A stretch of 64,000 bases of DNA from Aquimarina sp. Aq107 (GTDB lineage Bacteria > Bacteroidota > Bacteroidia > Flavobacteriales > Flavobacteriaceae), in contig NZ_OX030782.1 in assembly GCF_943733665.1 (NCBI RefSeq), positions 4,326,501 through 4,390,500 on the forward strand. The letters are read 5' to 3'. The notes under the pieces were generated by a model, which was not told the origin of the DNA, searched no databases, and was given only the letters and a program-made list of their open reading frames with translations. The stretch's first letter is position 1; every line of letters begins with the position of its first letter. A program made the position numbers and the translations under genes. Below are positions 27,901-36,096 of this stretch, piece by piece.

Positions 27901-29654
27901 TGCTCATTAGAATTAAAAATGCCATTACCCGTATCAGAAATAAATAACGAATTTTGGAGGGTTGCTCTAGTAGCCAGCATCGTATGAAATTTAGCATCTG
28001 AAGACATCGCATTATCAAATATGATATTTTCTAAGCCTCCACCAATACCAGCATATATGTTAATATTATTACTAAACAAAGTAAAATCTTTGATTATAAA
28101 CGGGTTATCTACTGTAAAACCAACATTTTTTCTTAAGTCATGGTTTTGATTAAGTGCATCGTTAATATCAAAACCTGATTGACTACTATGTGCACTATTC
28201 CCTAAAAATTCTTTTAACTCTGTTTCTCTAGGCTTTAAATTAGCCAAAGCGGGTATACTTCCAGAATCACCTGTAGGGCTATCAGGAAAGGCAAACCAAT
28301 AGGCTGTACCTTCTGTTCCAGCTACTATATTATTAATGAAATTATTATCCGGATTCGTGATCCAAAAAGCAGACGGAGAAGCATTTTGTGGCTCAGAAAA
28401 ATCAAAATCTGAATCCAATAAAGCATCTTGTGCTAATGGTTTTTTTGATAATAATACTAGGTTATTTGAAAACACATTGTCGATTTCTGAGCCGTCTTCT
28501 AAAAAGATACCATGCCCTCTATGATCATAGGCTACATTATTATCTACCAAAGTTCCCCATGTACCGTGTACGGTAATAGCTCTATTATAACTTTTTCTAA
28601 TACTACAATTGGAAATGTATTGCCCATTGCCCGCAGCTCCTAATAAATGCCAATGCCAAGGATATCTTCCTAGGGTTCCTCCTTGTCCCATTCTAAAAAA
28701 TTCTACGTTGTCTGCATTTCCAGTGGAGCCATTCATAATCATCACATGGGCTCCATATCTATTGGCGTCTGTGGTATCATTTCCACCTTGTATTGTGATA
28801 TTTCTGCTCAGTAATCCAACTTCTACACGGGTATCCATAGTCCAACTTCTTGATCCATTTGAATAACTCTTCAATTCTCCCATTCTAGGAAACTGTAATC
28901 CTTGTGCAAAAGAAATTGTTTTTCCATCCCCCGAAACATTTGTTATGGTTCGTATTTCTGCTTCTTCTGGGTTTAATCTATTAGAAGTGATTACTATTTC
29001 ATCACCTACTTCCCAATCGATAGCTTCTGCTAGGGTAATCGAGGTAGAACCAGAAGCTGTTTGAGCACCTATTTTTACCCAAGATTTTTTTGGGCTACCG
29101 TGTAAATTCATCGTAGCACCACCCATTACCATAATAGCCTTGGAATTAACAGGGGTTCCTGGGATTAATTCATTTCGGTTTGTTCCTGTTAAGGTAATTA
29201 CACCACCTTCTTCACTAATATAGGGTTGATCTTTAGTACCAATCTCTAGTTCGGCATTAGCACCCATCACCATGATATATTTGGTAGTTAGGTTAAACCA
29301 AGTGCCGTTGGTTTGATGATTATGAGCTCTTAGGGTTCCGTTTACCCTTACACTTCTAGCATTACATGGGCCTACCATGGTTAGTGTAATTCCTGCTGGT
29401 ATTATAACATCATCGTTCGCAGTTGGAAGATTTCCATTAGGCCAAGTACTATCTTGATTCCAAGCTCCGGATTGTATAGGCTGTATAGTAGCTAAATTTA
29501 AAGGAGGTAAACAGTCAACAGAAGATGTTACTTTTTTAACGGTATTCTTTCTGGGAGTATGAGCAAAAATATTGCCAATTCCCACAGATAAAAACATCAT
29601 TATAACAAACGTATAAAAACGTTTATTTTTCGATATGTATTTACGATTTTTCAT
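24990..29654 (-). CDS. Secreted G8-domain/beta-helix protein related to animal CEMIP/TMEM2, with ricin-type lectin and T9SS sorting domain
   Basis: 1,554 residues. After a signal peptide, ~60-145 is a G8 domain (SGAWNQDSTWPNG, VIIPAGITLTM). Residues ~150-640 form a beta-helix in which ~330-395 read GRYPWHWHLLG, SYNRAITVHGTWG and GHGIFLEDGSE, closely matching the CEMIP/TMEM2 signature (YPxHFHM, VHxTNGLL, GHxFFLEDG). Two Ig-like domains (~960-1165), an unassigned beta-sandwich-like domain (~1170-1315), a ricin-type beta-trefoil (~1330-1470, several QHW blocks) and a T9SS type A sorting domain starting at LRLYPNPVQN complete it. Animal CEMIP and TMEM2 depolymerise hyaluronan. Here a GlcA-containing polymer is the natural inferred target. 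Family resemblance is strong; activity is unproven. Confidence 0.85.
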   Translation of the reverse strand: MKNRKYISKNKRFYTFVIMMFLSVGIGNIFAHTPRKNTVKKVTSSVDCLPPLNLATIQPIQSGAWNQDSTWPNGNLPTANDDVIIPAGITLTMVGPCNARSVRVNGTLRAHNHQTNGTWFNLTTKYIMVMGANAELEIGTKDQPYISEEGGVITLTGTNRNELIPGTPVNSKAIMVMGGATMNLHGSPKKSWVKIGAQTASGSTSITLAEAIDWEVGDEIVITSNRLNPEEAEIRTITNVSGDGKTISFAQGLQFPRMGELKSYSNGSRSWTMDTRVEVGLLSRNITIQGGNDTTDANRYGAHVMIMNGSTGNADNVEFFRMGQGGTLGRYPWHWHLLGAAGNGQYISNCSIRKSYNRAITVHGTWGTLVDNNVAYDHRGHGIFLEDGSEIDNVFSNNLVLLSKKPLAQDALLDSDFDFSEPQNASPSAFWITNPDNNFINNIVAGTEGTAYWFAFPDSPTGDSGSIPALANLKPRETELKEFLGNSAHSSQSGFDINDALNQNHDLRKNVGFTVDNPFIIKDFTLFSNNINIYAGIGGGLENIIFDNAMSSDAKFHTMLATRATLQNSLFISDTGNGIFNSNEQKSLNLLYDGALRMFDSHLVDWNRNDSSIFDNNGAGTKFINHQFKGITYNHAGSPRINIDHQWLPPNDNTHTCLQTFSNVIQDLDGSLTRTGVPSSLASEIDFYMFDNSYQLHNWDGLHSVPKSFALLRTSNDVALTMTRKKVGCPISKVFSSTACGVGPNSNHHFTLDDAQDQFEHAIYYSSLSGNSMNVILNNDRQVGKAMTVRFKGFGNLNNVRIDGINASNSIAQVTNSNTTAYYVENNGDLYVKFVLENKLLTTNYIVRWNSGNLPNLNKYNEEPDLMNAYVTTSSQSGCIATATVHIENNPTKTQVQVSLDGGQTYTQTFNDNVGTRSFNNVPVGTLIYARWAGQSCGQPIGMVKNNQENASCNNDLPDNTAPIASFQSPNGDQFDEGADLGVVVNASDSDGVIANVRLYINDVLVRQENGTPYEWGTANADNEDPLLLNLSVGSYTLRAVATDNSGASTTVTKTIIVSGQNQSPVVTFTSPVNTTFDIGENLGVVIDASDSDGAIANVRLYINDALVRQENSAPYEWGTANAGNEDPLLLNLSVGTYILRAIATDNTGITATATKNITVVTSDPDEVCIVSDLKFDFSGTDEGFTRYNIAAHNTSNPEYWLLRADNSNDPYIIKSGLSFQGNQAPTFRIRAKSEATGMFQLFWSTTDQPNFAQARSVIVTPEDTNVYEELIFDMSGLNTWMGKTITAIRLDFPPDVAAPKHTFIDYIHGISNEPCDDGGTLTEGNTVVHIRKRNAINFALDGGNGGAPNNNVFLYAANSNNVNQQWIEIDRGNGYYSYQKVNTDLCMDGGNNGALRQNIILWNCQNNNQNQHWRKVKISGDIYRLEKRNSSGFSIDGDFGGANGRATYLWTNSNSNQNQHWIFEVLEEDKTPIDNQELRLYPNPVQNTLFISGNTAGKVVTVYDILGATKIRKELTEGENIISMESFSSGLYMVKVIDFDNSANSKVFKVAKK

Positions 29655-30418
29655 AAGTTGGTTTGTGTTAAATTAATTTTAGTGGTTAAAAGAATTATAT
29701 TGTTTTAGTTAATTATCCATATATGTATATGAGATTCATAATTAGTATATTATATGTTATTTATTTTAATAAACTATAGATAGATTCATCCAACATAATC
29801 ATATTGCAAACAACTAATTGAAGCATGAAAATGAGAATGTTTCGTATTCAAAACAAAGTGTTTAGGGCCCCAGAAAGGAAGGAAGGAAGGAGCGCTAAAA
29901 AAACACAATTAATATTACTTTCACTTTAAATAAAAATAATTAAGATCCTTTTAAAATTAAAAGACTTGCGGTTCAGATCTCATTTATTTTATTCTCTAAA
30001 GAAATACTATATAAGTTTATAAATCATTGAAGAAAAATCTGGGGTTTCTTCTACATTTAAAACCTTACTACAATTTTAACGAAAAAGTTTTCGTAATTAT
30101 ATTTATTTATTATTGAAAAAAATATAACTATCTAATTATCAATTGCTTAAAAATAAATTTTAAAGATTTTTTTAAGTTTTTCATCGTGATTTTTTTGTGA
30201 TTATTGCACCGTATTGATTAAAAATATAGTGTATTTCGAAAAAGCATTAATAATTAAATAGTTAAAACTAATTTTTTCTTGTTTTTTAAATAATATATCA
30301 GTATTAGTTCATACGATTTTTATTATAAATTCTAGCTTTAGATAGATAATAATTCGAAATAATTTAAGCATAATTACAAGTAAAAAATGATGCATCTTAC
30401 AAAATTCACAAATAATTT

Positions 30419-30715
30419 TTGGTGTTACAATGCTACCTCATCGAGCAGACAAGTATTGAAACATTTTTTATACTAAAATTTACCTCTACAAACTCATTTA
30501 GATTTGTTCTTTCAGACATTTCGGAAATAAAAAAGAAATACAATTATTATATAATATTACCTACAATAAAAACAAAACTGTTTACAAAACAATTTGGTTC
30601 TATTCCAGAAATAGTTAGTCTATTTGGTGAATGGGAATATTGTTTTTTTTGGTATAATTATAGTGTAGAATTGTTTATAAAGAAATTTTATAAATTAAGG
30701 TTATCTAAAAAGTAA
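30419..30715 (+). CDS. Doubtful small ORF, 98 codons, unrecognised
   Basis: The frame opens with TTG directly after an in-frame stop and contains no ATG. The product is rich in Phe, Tyr, Lys and Ile, with no signal peptide or motif I recognise. In its favour, the stop codon lies inside the 5' arm and loop of a strong hairpin, as expected for a plus-strand gene with its own terminator. Against it are the non-ATG start, the strand opposite its neighbours and a composition close to that of noncoding AT-rich DNA. It may be a decayed remnant. Confidence 0.15.
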   Translation: MVLQCYLIEQTSIETFFILKFTSTNSFRFVLSDISEIKKKYNYYIILPTIKTKLFTKQFGSIPEIVSLFGEWEYCFFWYNYSVELFIKKFYKLRLSKK

Positions 30716-30738
30716 GACTTTACTTTTTAGATAACCTT
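30697..30738. terminator. Long hairpin, probably bidirectional terminator
   Basis: An 18-bp perfect stem with a 6-nt loop (AGACTT), followed by T residues on the plus strand and flanked by A residues that give a T-tail on the minus strand. It lies about 36 nt beyond the stop codon of the minus-strand gene ending at 30775, for which it is well placed. Confidence 0.75.
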
Positions 30739-30774
30739 TTTATGTGTATTATGCCAATTAGAGATATTTACTAA

Positions 30775-33700
30775 TTAATCAGTTTTTACAATTTTATATA
30801 TCATTGAATCTGATCGACGATTCTCTATATCTATAATTCGTACCATATAAATTCCTTTGGACAGCTGGCTGAAATCAATCTCGTTTTCTGATTCATCCAA
30901 AGATTGGCTAATCTTTTCTGCACCTAATAAATCATATACTTTAATGACTTTGGAAAAATCTGCACCAGAAACACGTAAGATATTCTTTACTGGATTTGGA
31001 TAAAGAATAGGGTCGTTATCATCAACGTTGTCAGGATTTTTATTCTCTAAATAAGTAATTACCAATTTTGGAGCTCCTGTAGTTCCATTTTCCTTAGATC
31101 CAAAAGCAAAATCATTGCCTCCATTCATTTCTAAAATAAGACTGAGCTTCTCATTAGTCAAAACTTTAGAAAGATCTACCGGAATTTGTATAGTAGAACC
31201 TATTGCATATGTACCTGTTCTAGAACCTACAATCTGTGCTTTTGTGGCAGGTTTATTTTGAAGAGAGAGATTGGTCTCTGTCCAACCGTTATGTGCTGCC
31301 TCTTGGACGAGTACTTCTCCATTTCCTGCATCACCAAATACTTCAAATTCTAATATCGCATCAGTAATCTCTCCATTAATTCCAGCTAGATCAAACATTA
31401 AATATCCGGTACGTCTTCCACCTTCTAATCTCACCATAGTATTATTAAACCTTGTACTATTATCTAAGTAAGCATCGTGAATTGGAGAAAGGCTTGTAGT
31501 TGTTTCCACAAGCGAAGGTTTTGTAACTTCAACTTTATCAAAATTAAACAAATACCCAGCTCCACCAGTGTATACCAATCGTAATGTTTGGTTTCCACCG
31601 GAAAGTGAAATAGAACTAGTATGTGATTGATATGAATGCCAATTACCATTTCCTGGGATCTGTATAGATTCTTTTAAAGAGTTATTCACATAAATCTCAA
31701 TGGTACCACCATTAGTGTTACTTGAAGTAAACACTGTAAAATCATAGTTTCCAGAACCCTCAACATCAATCTGATACTCAGTATAATTATTATTTAGTAT
31801 GAAACCAAGGTTTTGTCCTCCACCAGGTGTGTTCTCTGCACGAACACTGCCGGATATATTTACAAATGCTTCCGCTTCAAAACTCCCCGGTATTGGAATT
31901 GCAGTTCCATTTGCATCATTTACAATAATCGTTTTGATTTTGGTGACAGTTTCACCACTGGTAGTGGCTGCTATAGCCTTTAATTCATAAGTTCCAGCTA
32001 CAAGATTTAATAAAGCATTATCATCTTGGTTAGTATTTGCAGTCCCCCATTCATAAGGAGCTCCTCCTTCTTGTCGTACCAAAACATCATTTAGATAAAG
32101 TCTAATATTAGAAACACTTCCATTAGTAACAGAGACTACTACACCTAAATCATCACCTTCTTCCAACTCGTCATTTATAGGGCTTGTAAATACTATTTCT
32201 GGAGAATTATCACAAGGATCATCGGATGCATTTGGTCCATGAATATAATCAACCCAATAATGACTAGATCCTGAAGGATTTCCAGGAAAATCCAATCGAA
32301 GTTTGGTAATAGTTTGTCCCATCCAGGTATCGAATCCACTCATATCAAAAACCAATTCTTCAAAAACATTTGTAGTTTGTGGTGTTACTGTTACGGATCG
32401 AGCAGCTGTAAAATTATTCTGATTGATTGTAGTCCAAAATAGTTGATACGACCCAGTTGCCTCGGATTTTGTTCTAATTCTTAATTGGGAAACCTGATTT
32501 CCATTAAATTTAAATCCACTTCTTACAATATAGGGATCATTAGAATTATCAGCTCTTACCAGCCAATGTTGATCACTACTGGTATTAGCAGCGGCAATAT
32601 TGAAACGTTCAAAATTTTCATTAGTATTACTAAATCCGAAATTTAAATCAGAGGCATTGTTCGGATTGTCACAGGTATCTATTTCTGTAATATCTGGTCT
32701 TCCATCACCATCACTATCTAGAGCAGTAACTCCATCAAGGTCATTTGTTGTACAAGGAAGATTAGTGGGTTGAAAACCTCCATTATTATCCCAATTTAGG
32801 GTAACATTTACTCTATCATCTCCTCCGACAGCTCTAAATTTGATATACACATCTCCGTTTCCAGCTATAAAATATCCATTATTTGTAGCATTCTCTACTG
32901 CTGCTCTAGAATTTAGTAGCGGAGCACCGTTTACTCTAAAATTGCCTAGTTTTCCCAAACCCTTCAGGCAAGCCAATCCTAAATCTCCAGCATCTCCCCG
33001 ATTCCAGATAAGTAATATACTTTTATTTGCTGGGGCTTTATCAAAATAATAGGTATACATGAAATCTTCATTAACAATCATTGGAAATTTATAGGTTCCA
33101 GATGAAGGTGATCCAGATTCATAAAAACAAACATCTTCAGTACCTGGCTTAGATCGAACTACAGACATTCGAACTCCACTTGCATTGATTCTTGCCATCC
33201 ATAATCCTGCAAAATAGTAATCCGATCGTGCTGCATTTCTCCAAGAAGAATGTCTATATTCATGTCCATCTCTAAGAAATGGAATATCTCTAATCAATGT
33301 ACCCTTTTTTCCTAACATCGTTCCATCATAATCTTTGAAAAATTGTCCTATTTTTCGAGTACGAGTATCAGTGGTATTTGGCAATTGAAAAAATCTAAAT
33401 GGGAAAGGTTCAGAAAATCCTTTCGTAGTTCCTCTAAAAGTAGGGTTAAAATTCTCAGTTGCTCCACCACCTGTAATTTGCTTAATCATTTCGGCATTAG
33501 ACCGGTTCCATCCTTCAAAATGACAATCAAAATGTCTACCAGGACCATCATAAAATCTAAAGAATTCTCGTACACCTTCAAAAACACCTAAATCTGTATC
33601 AACATTAAAAAGGCTATTCTCTATCGTAAGATCACCCGCAAGCATAGAAACCGTTTTATTGTCACTAAAAGCACAATTATAAAAAACTGTGTTTTCATTT

Positions 33701-35370
33701 ATTCCTCCTACACCTAATCCGCTATATAAAGCTTGATCATTTCCATAAAACAAACCATCTCTAATCAGTTGTCTAGTATTAACTTTCCATCCAAAATTCT
33801 TTTTTATTGAATGGTCAGGGTTTAACTGATCAAAAACATCCCAGCCAGTCATACAAGTATGCGCAACAAAACCATCAAATCGTCCTAAAGGCTCCGTGGT
33901 TGGGTTTAAACCTTGAAAATAAGGTAAATTACCAGAATCGAACATAGGCTTTTCTGGAAAAGCAAACCAAAACCCTGTTCCTTCGGTACCTGCAGCAATA
34001 TTGTTCTCAAAATAATTATTTGGGTTAGTGATCCAATAAGATGCGGGTGTTCTATTTTGGGCTTCATTAGCTTCATTATCAGAAGGTGTCAATTGTTCTC
34101 CTGGTTTTGGTCTTCTGGTGACAAATACCACATTATTCTTAATGGTATTAAATCGTTCTCCACCATCTTCTAAAAAAATACCGTGACCAATTTGGTCGTA
34201 AGCAAATACACCATCGACAGTGACGTAGTCTGTACCATGTATAGTAACAGCTCTATTAAATGATTTATGCACACTGCTATTTCTTAGATAACTACCATTT
34301 GATTGATCTTCATTTAAGTGCCAGTGATAAGGATATCGACCTAACACACCTTTTTGTCCCATTTTATATAACTCTATATTTTCTGAATGAGAAGTAGAAC
34401 CTTTCATGAGCATAATATGACCTCCAAAGCCAGTTTGCTCATTATTTCCATCCATTTTACCCTGAATTTTAATATAGTGTGATAACAAACCTACTTCTGC
34501 TTGGATATTTACATCCCAAGTTTTTCCATCTATGTCTCTAGTATATGTCTTAGATCCTCCAATATGTTTAAATTTAAGAGGAGATGCTAATGTCAGAGTT
34601 CTTCTATTACCGCTAATTGCAGTGATCTCTGCTTCATCCACATCGTTCCATGCTTTTGATTGCGAACTAGCCAACCCTGTAGAAGTCAATGCGATCTTAT
34701 CGCCTACTTCCCAATCTACCTGATCTTTTAAGGTGATTTGCGTTGCTCCTACATTTGACGTACTTGCTAGATTTGTCCAACTCATTCTTTTCTTTCCATG
34801 CAATTCTAAACGGCCTCCGCCCATTACCATAATTGCTTTATATGATGCTGCCGCATTAACAATCTTATTACCAGTAAGTGTTATTTGGCATCTAATATCG
34901 CCAGGGCCTTTGTCAGCATAGTAAGGTTGATTTTCTGTTCCTACTTCCATATATCCGCCATTAGCAACCATAATGCTTTGCGCTTCTAAATCTATCCAAG
35001 CACCTGCAGATTGATAATTTACCGCACTTAGTTTTCCTTGCACAGTAATATTCTTTGCTCTACAGGTACCAACCATTTTTAAATCAATTCCTGGAGGAAC
35101 GACTATATCATCATTTGATGTAGGCTTAACACCATTGGGCCAAGTAGATGCACTTGTCCATAATCCAGATTGAACAGGTCTAATAGTCGCTAAACTAATG
35201 GTAGGCGGCACACAATCAAAAGATGAGGTAATTTTTGCAGGTGTATCTGTAGAAGTAGCAAATATTTTACTCACACAAAATATAAGGAACATCAATAAAA
35301 TTAATGTGACAAGACTATTATGTTTTAATAGGTATCGCCATTTATGGAGGTAACTTTTAGTTGTATTCAT
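30775..35370 (-). CDS. Second secreted G8-domain/beta-helix protein related to CEMIP/TMEM2, with CBM6-like and DNRLRE domains and T9SS sorting
   Basis: 1,531 residues, a paralogue of the neighbouring protein through the N-terminal ~650 residues and one unassigned domain. After a signal peptide come a G8 domain (~70-160, SGLWTSASTWPNG), then the beta-helix with GRYPYHWHLNE, SFNRAVTIHGTDY and GHGIFLEDGGE (~345-405). A calcium-type LDSDGDGRPDITE stretch is at ~890. The ~150-residue domain shared with the paralogue (~905-1050) and one Ig-like domain (~1055-1150) follow. A CBM6-like domain (~1155-1285, GSFEAEAF), a DNRLRE-like domain (~1290-1450, DAYLDNSTRFNNT) and a T9SS type A domain (ILYPNPVKN) finish it. 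The different accessory modules suggest that the two paralogues meet the polymer in different settings. Confidence 0.85.
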   Translation of the reverse strand: MNTTKSYLHKWRYLLKHNSLVTLILLMFLIFCVSKIFATSTDTPAKITSSFDCVPPTISLATIRPVQSGLWTSASTWPNGVKPTSNDDIVVPPGIDLKMVGTCRAKNITVQGKLSAVNYQSAGAWIDLEAQSIMVANGGYMEVGTENQPYYADKGPGDIRCQITLTGNKIVNAAASYKAIMVMGGGRLELHGKKRMSWTNLASTSNVGATQITLKDQVDWEVGDKIALTSTGLASSQSKAWNDVDEAEITAISGNRRTLTLASPLKFKHIGGSKTYTRDIDGKTWDVNIQAEVGLLSHYIKIQGKMDGNNEQTGFGGHIMLMKGSTSHSENIELYKMGQKGVLGRYPYHWHLNEDQSNGSYLRNSSVHKSFNRAVTIHGTDYVTVDGVFAYDQIGHGIFLEDGGERFNTIKNNVVFVTRRPKPGEQLTPSDNEANEAQNRTPASYWITNPNNYFENNIAAGTEGTGFWFAFPEKPMFDSGNLPYFQGLNPTTEPLGRFDGFVAHTCMTGWDVFDQLNPDHSIKKNFGWKVNTRQLIRDGLFYGNDQALYSGLGVGGINENTVFYNCAFSDNKTVSMLAGDLTIENSLFNVDTDLGVFEGVREFFRFYDGPGRHFDCHFEGWNRSNAEMIKQITGGGATENFNPTFRGTTKGFSEPFPFRFFQLPNTTDTRTRKIGQFFKDYDGTMLGKKGTLIRDIPFLRDGHEYRHSSWRNAARSDYYFAGLWMARINASGVRMSVVRSKPGTEDVCFYESGSPSSGTYKFPMIVNEDFMYTYYFDKAPANKSILLIWNRGDAGDLGLACLKGLGKLGNFRVNGAPLLNSRAAVENATNNGYFIAGNGDVYIKFRAVGGDDRVNVTLNWDNNGGFQPTNLPCTTNDLDGVTALDSDGDGRPDITEIDTCDNPNNASDLNFGFSNTNENFERFNIAAANTSSDQHWLVRADNSNDPYIVRSGFKFNGNQVSQLRIRTKSEATGSYQLFWTTINQNNFTAARSVTVTPQTTNVFEELVFDMSGFDTWMGQTITKLRLDFPGNPSGSSHYWVDYIHGPNASDDPCDNSPEIVFTSPINDELEEGDDLGVVVSVTNGSVSNIRLYLNDVLVRQEGGAPYEWGTANTNQDDNALLNLVAGTYELKAIAATTSGETVTKIKTIIVNDANGTAIPIPGSFEAEAFVNISGSVRAENTPGGGQNLGFILNNNYTEYQIDVEGSGNYDFTVFTSSNTNGGTIEIYVNNSLKESIQIPGNGNWHSYQSHTSSISLSGGNQTLRLVYTGGAGYLFNFDKVEVTKPSLVETTTSLSPIHDAYLDNSTRFNNTMVRLEGGRRTGYLMFDLAGINGEITDAILEFEVFGDAGNGEVLVQEAAHNGWTETNLSLQNKPATKAQIVGSRTGTYAIGSTIQIPVDLSKVLTNEKLSLILEMNGGNDFAFGSKENGTTGAPKLVITYLENKNPDNVDDNDPILYPNPVKNILRVSGADFSKVIKVYDLLGAEKISQSLDESENEIDFSQLSKGIYMVRIIDIENRRSDSMIYKIVKTD

Positions 35371-36096
35371 AATTTGTTAGGTTTTAGTTATGAGTTTGTG
35401 TTATATTATAGAGCACCTATAGAGACAATAATTGATCTATAAATACTAAGCTTATTATGGTGTCTTAGATCTTTTCTAAGCACCTATTTAATGTATTCGA
35501 AATCGCAATTTTATCATTAATTTTATTAATAAGGTCGAATCCATTTAATGAAATAAATCACTATACTGGATATACATATTAGTAACCGAATTAAAATATT
35601 AAAGATCTAAGGGAAGAAATATTTTAAGAGTCAAATGCTAGTTATTACTTGATATTTAGAACAGTTGTTTTTGGAATGATTATTATCATAAATAAATTTT
35701 TAAAATTATAAATTAAAATTCCCAATATTATTTGTTCAATGCTTCTTAACTATGATATAAAAAATTTAACAAGAGTATCTGGATTTTCTTATTAAATATT
35801 ATCATACAATAGTATTGAATTTCGAAGAAAAATTCAAGTTTTAAACATGAATGAAAATTGATTTAAACAACTGATAAACATTTATTTACGTTAAATTTTT
35901 ATAGATACTTTATAGATATTATTAAGGTTTTTATTATAGATTATTATTTCCTACTATACTCGTGTCGAAAAATATCAAGTTTCAATTCTAAATATGATCT
36001 TTAAAAAGATAATACAAAATGATTTTCATATAGTTAGAACTAATAAAACTAGGATATTTTGATCTCAAAAAATATCCTAGTTAGCTATTACCAATC
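35371..36096. other. AT-rich intergenic region with a shared leader motif and a terminator
   Basis: 726 nt. The leader motif GTTTGTGTTATATTAT is at 35394-35409, upstream of the second CEMIP-like gene, and a terminator hairpin at 36047-36082 serves the gene on its right. No coding region is supported between them. Confidence 0.5.
36047..36082 (-). terminator. Hairpin after the jelly-roll protein gene
   Basis: A 14-bp stem (AACTAGGATATTTT with its complement) with an 8-nt loop, just past the stop codon of the minus-strand gene ending at 36097. Confidence 0.65.

Larger units (their letters stand above)
29655..30774. other. Long intergenic region between the two CEMIP-like genes
   Basis: About 1.1 kb, very AT-rich. 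Near the left end is a leader motif shared with two other genes (29661-29675) and four tandem GGAA-type units (around 29873-29892). One doubtful small ORF and a long hairpin at the right end are listed separately. I see nothing else with confidence. Confidence 0.5.

Noticed and set aside
29873..29892. GGAA microsatellite-like run
   Set aside because: Only about four units in noncoding DNA; no functional link seen.
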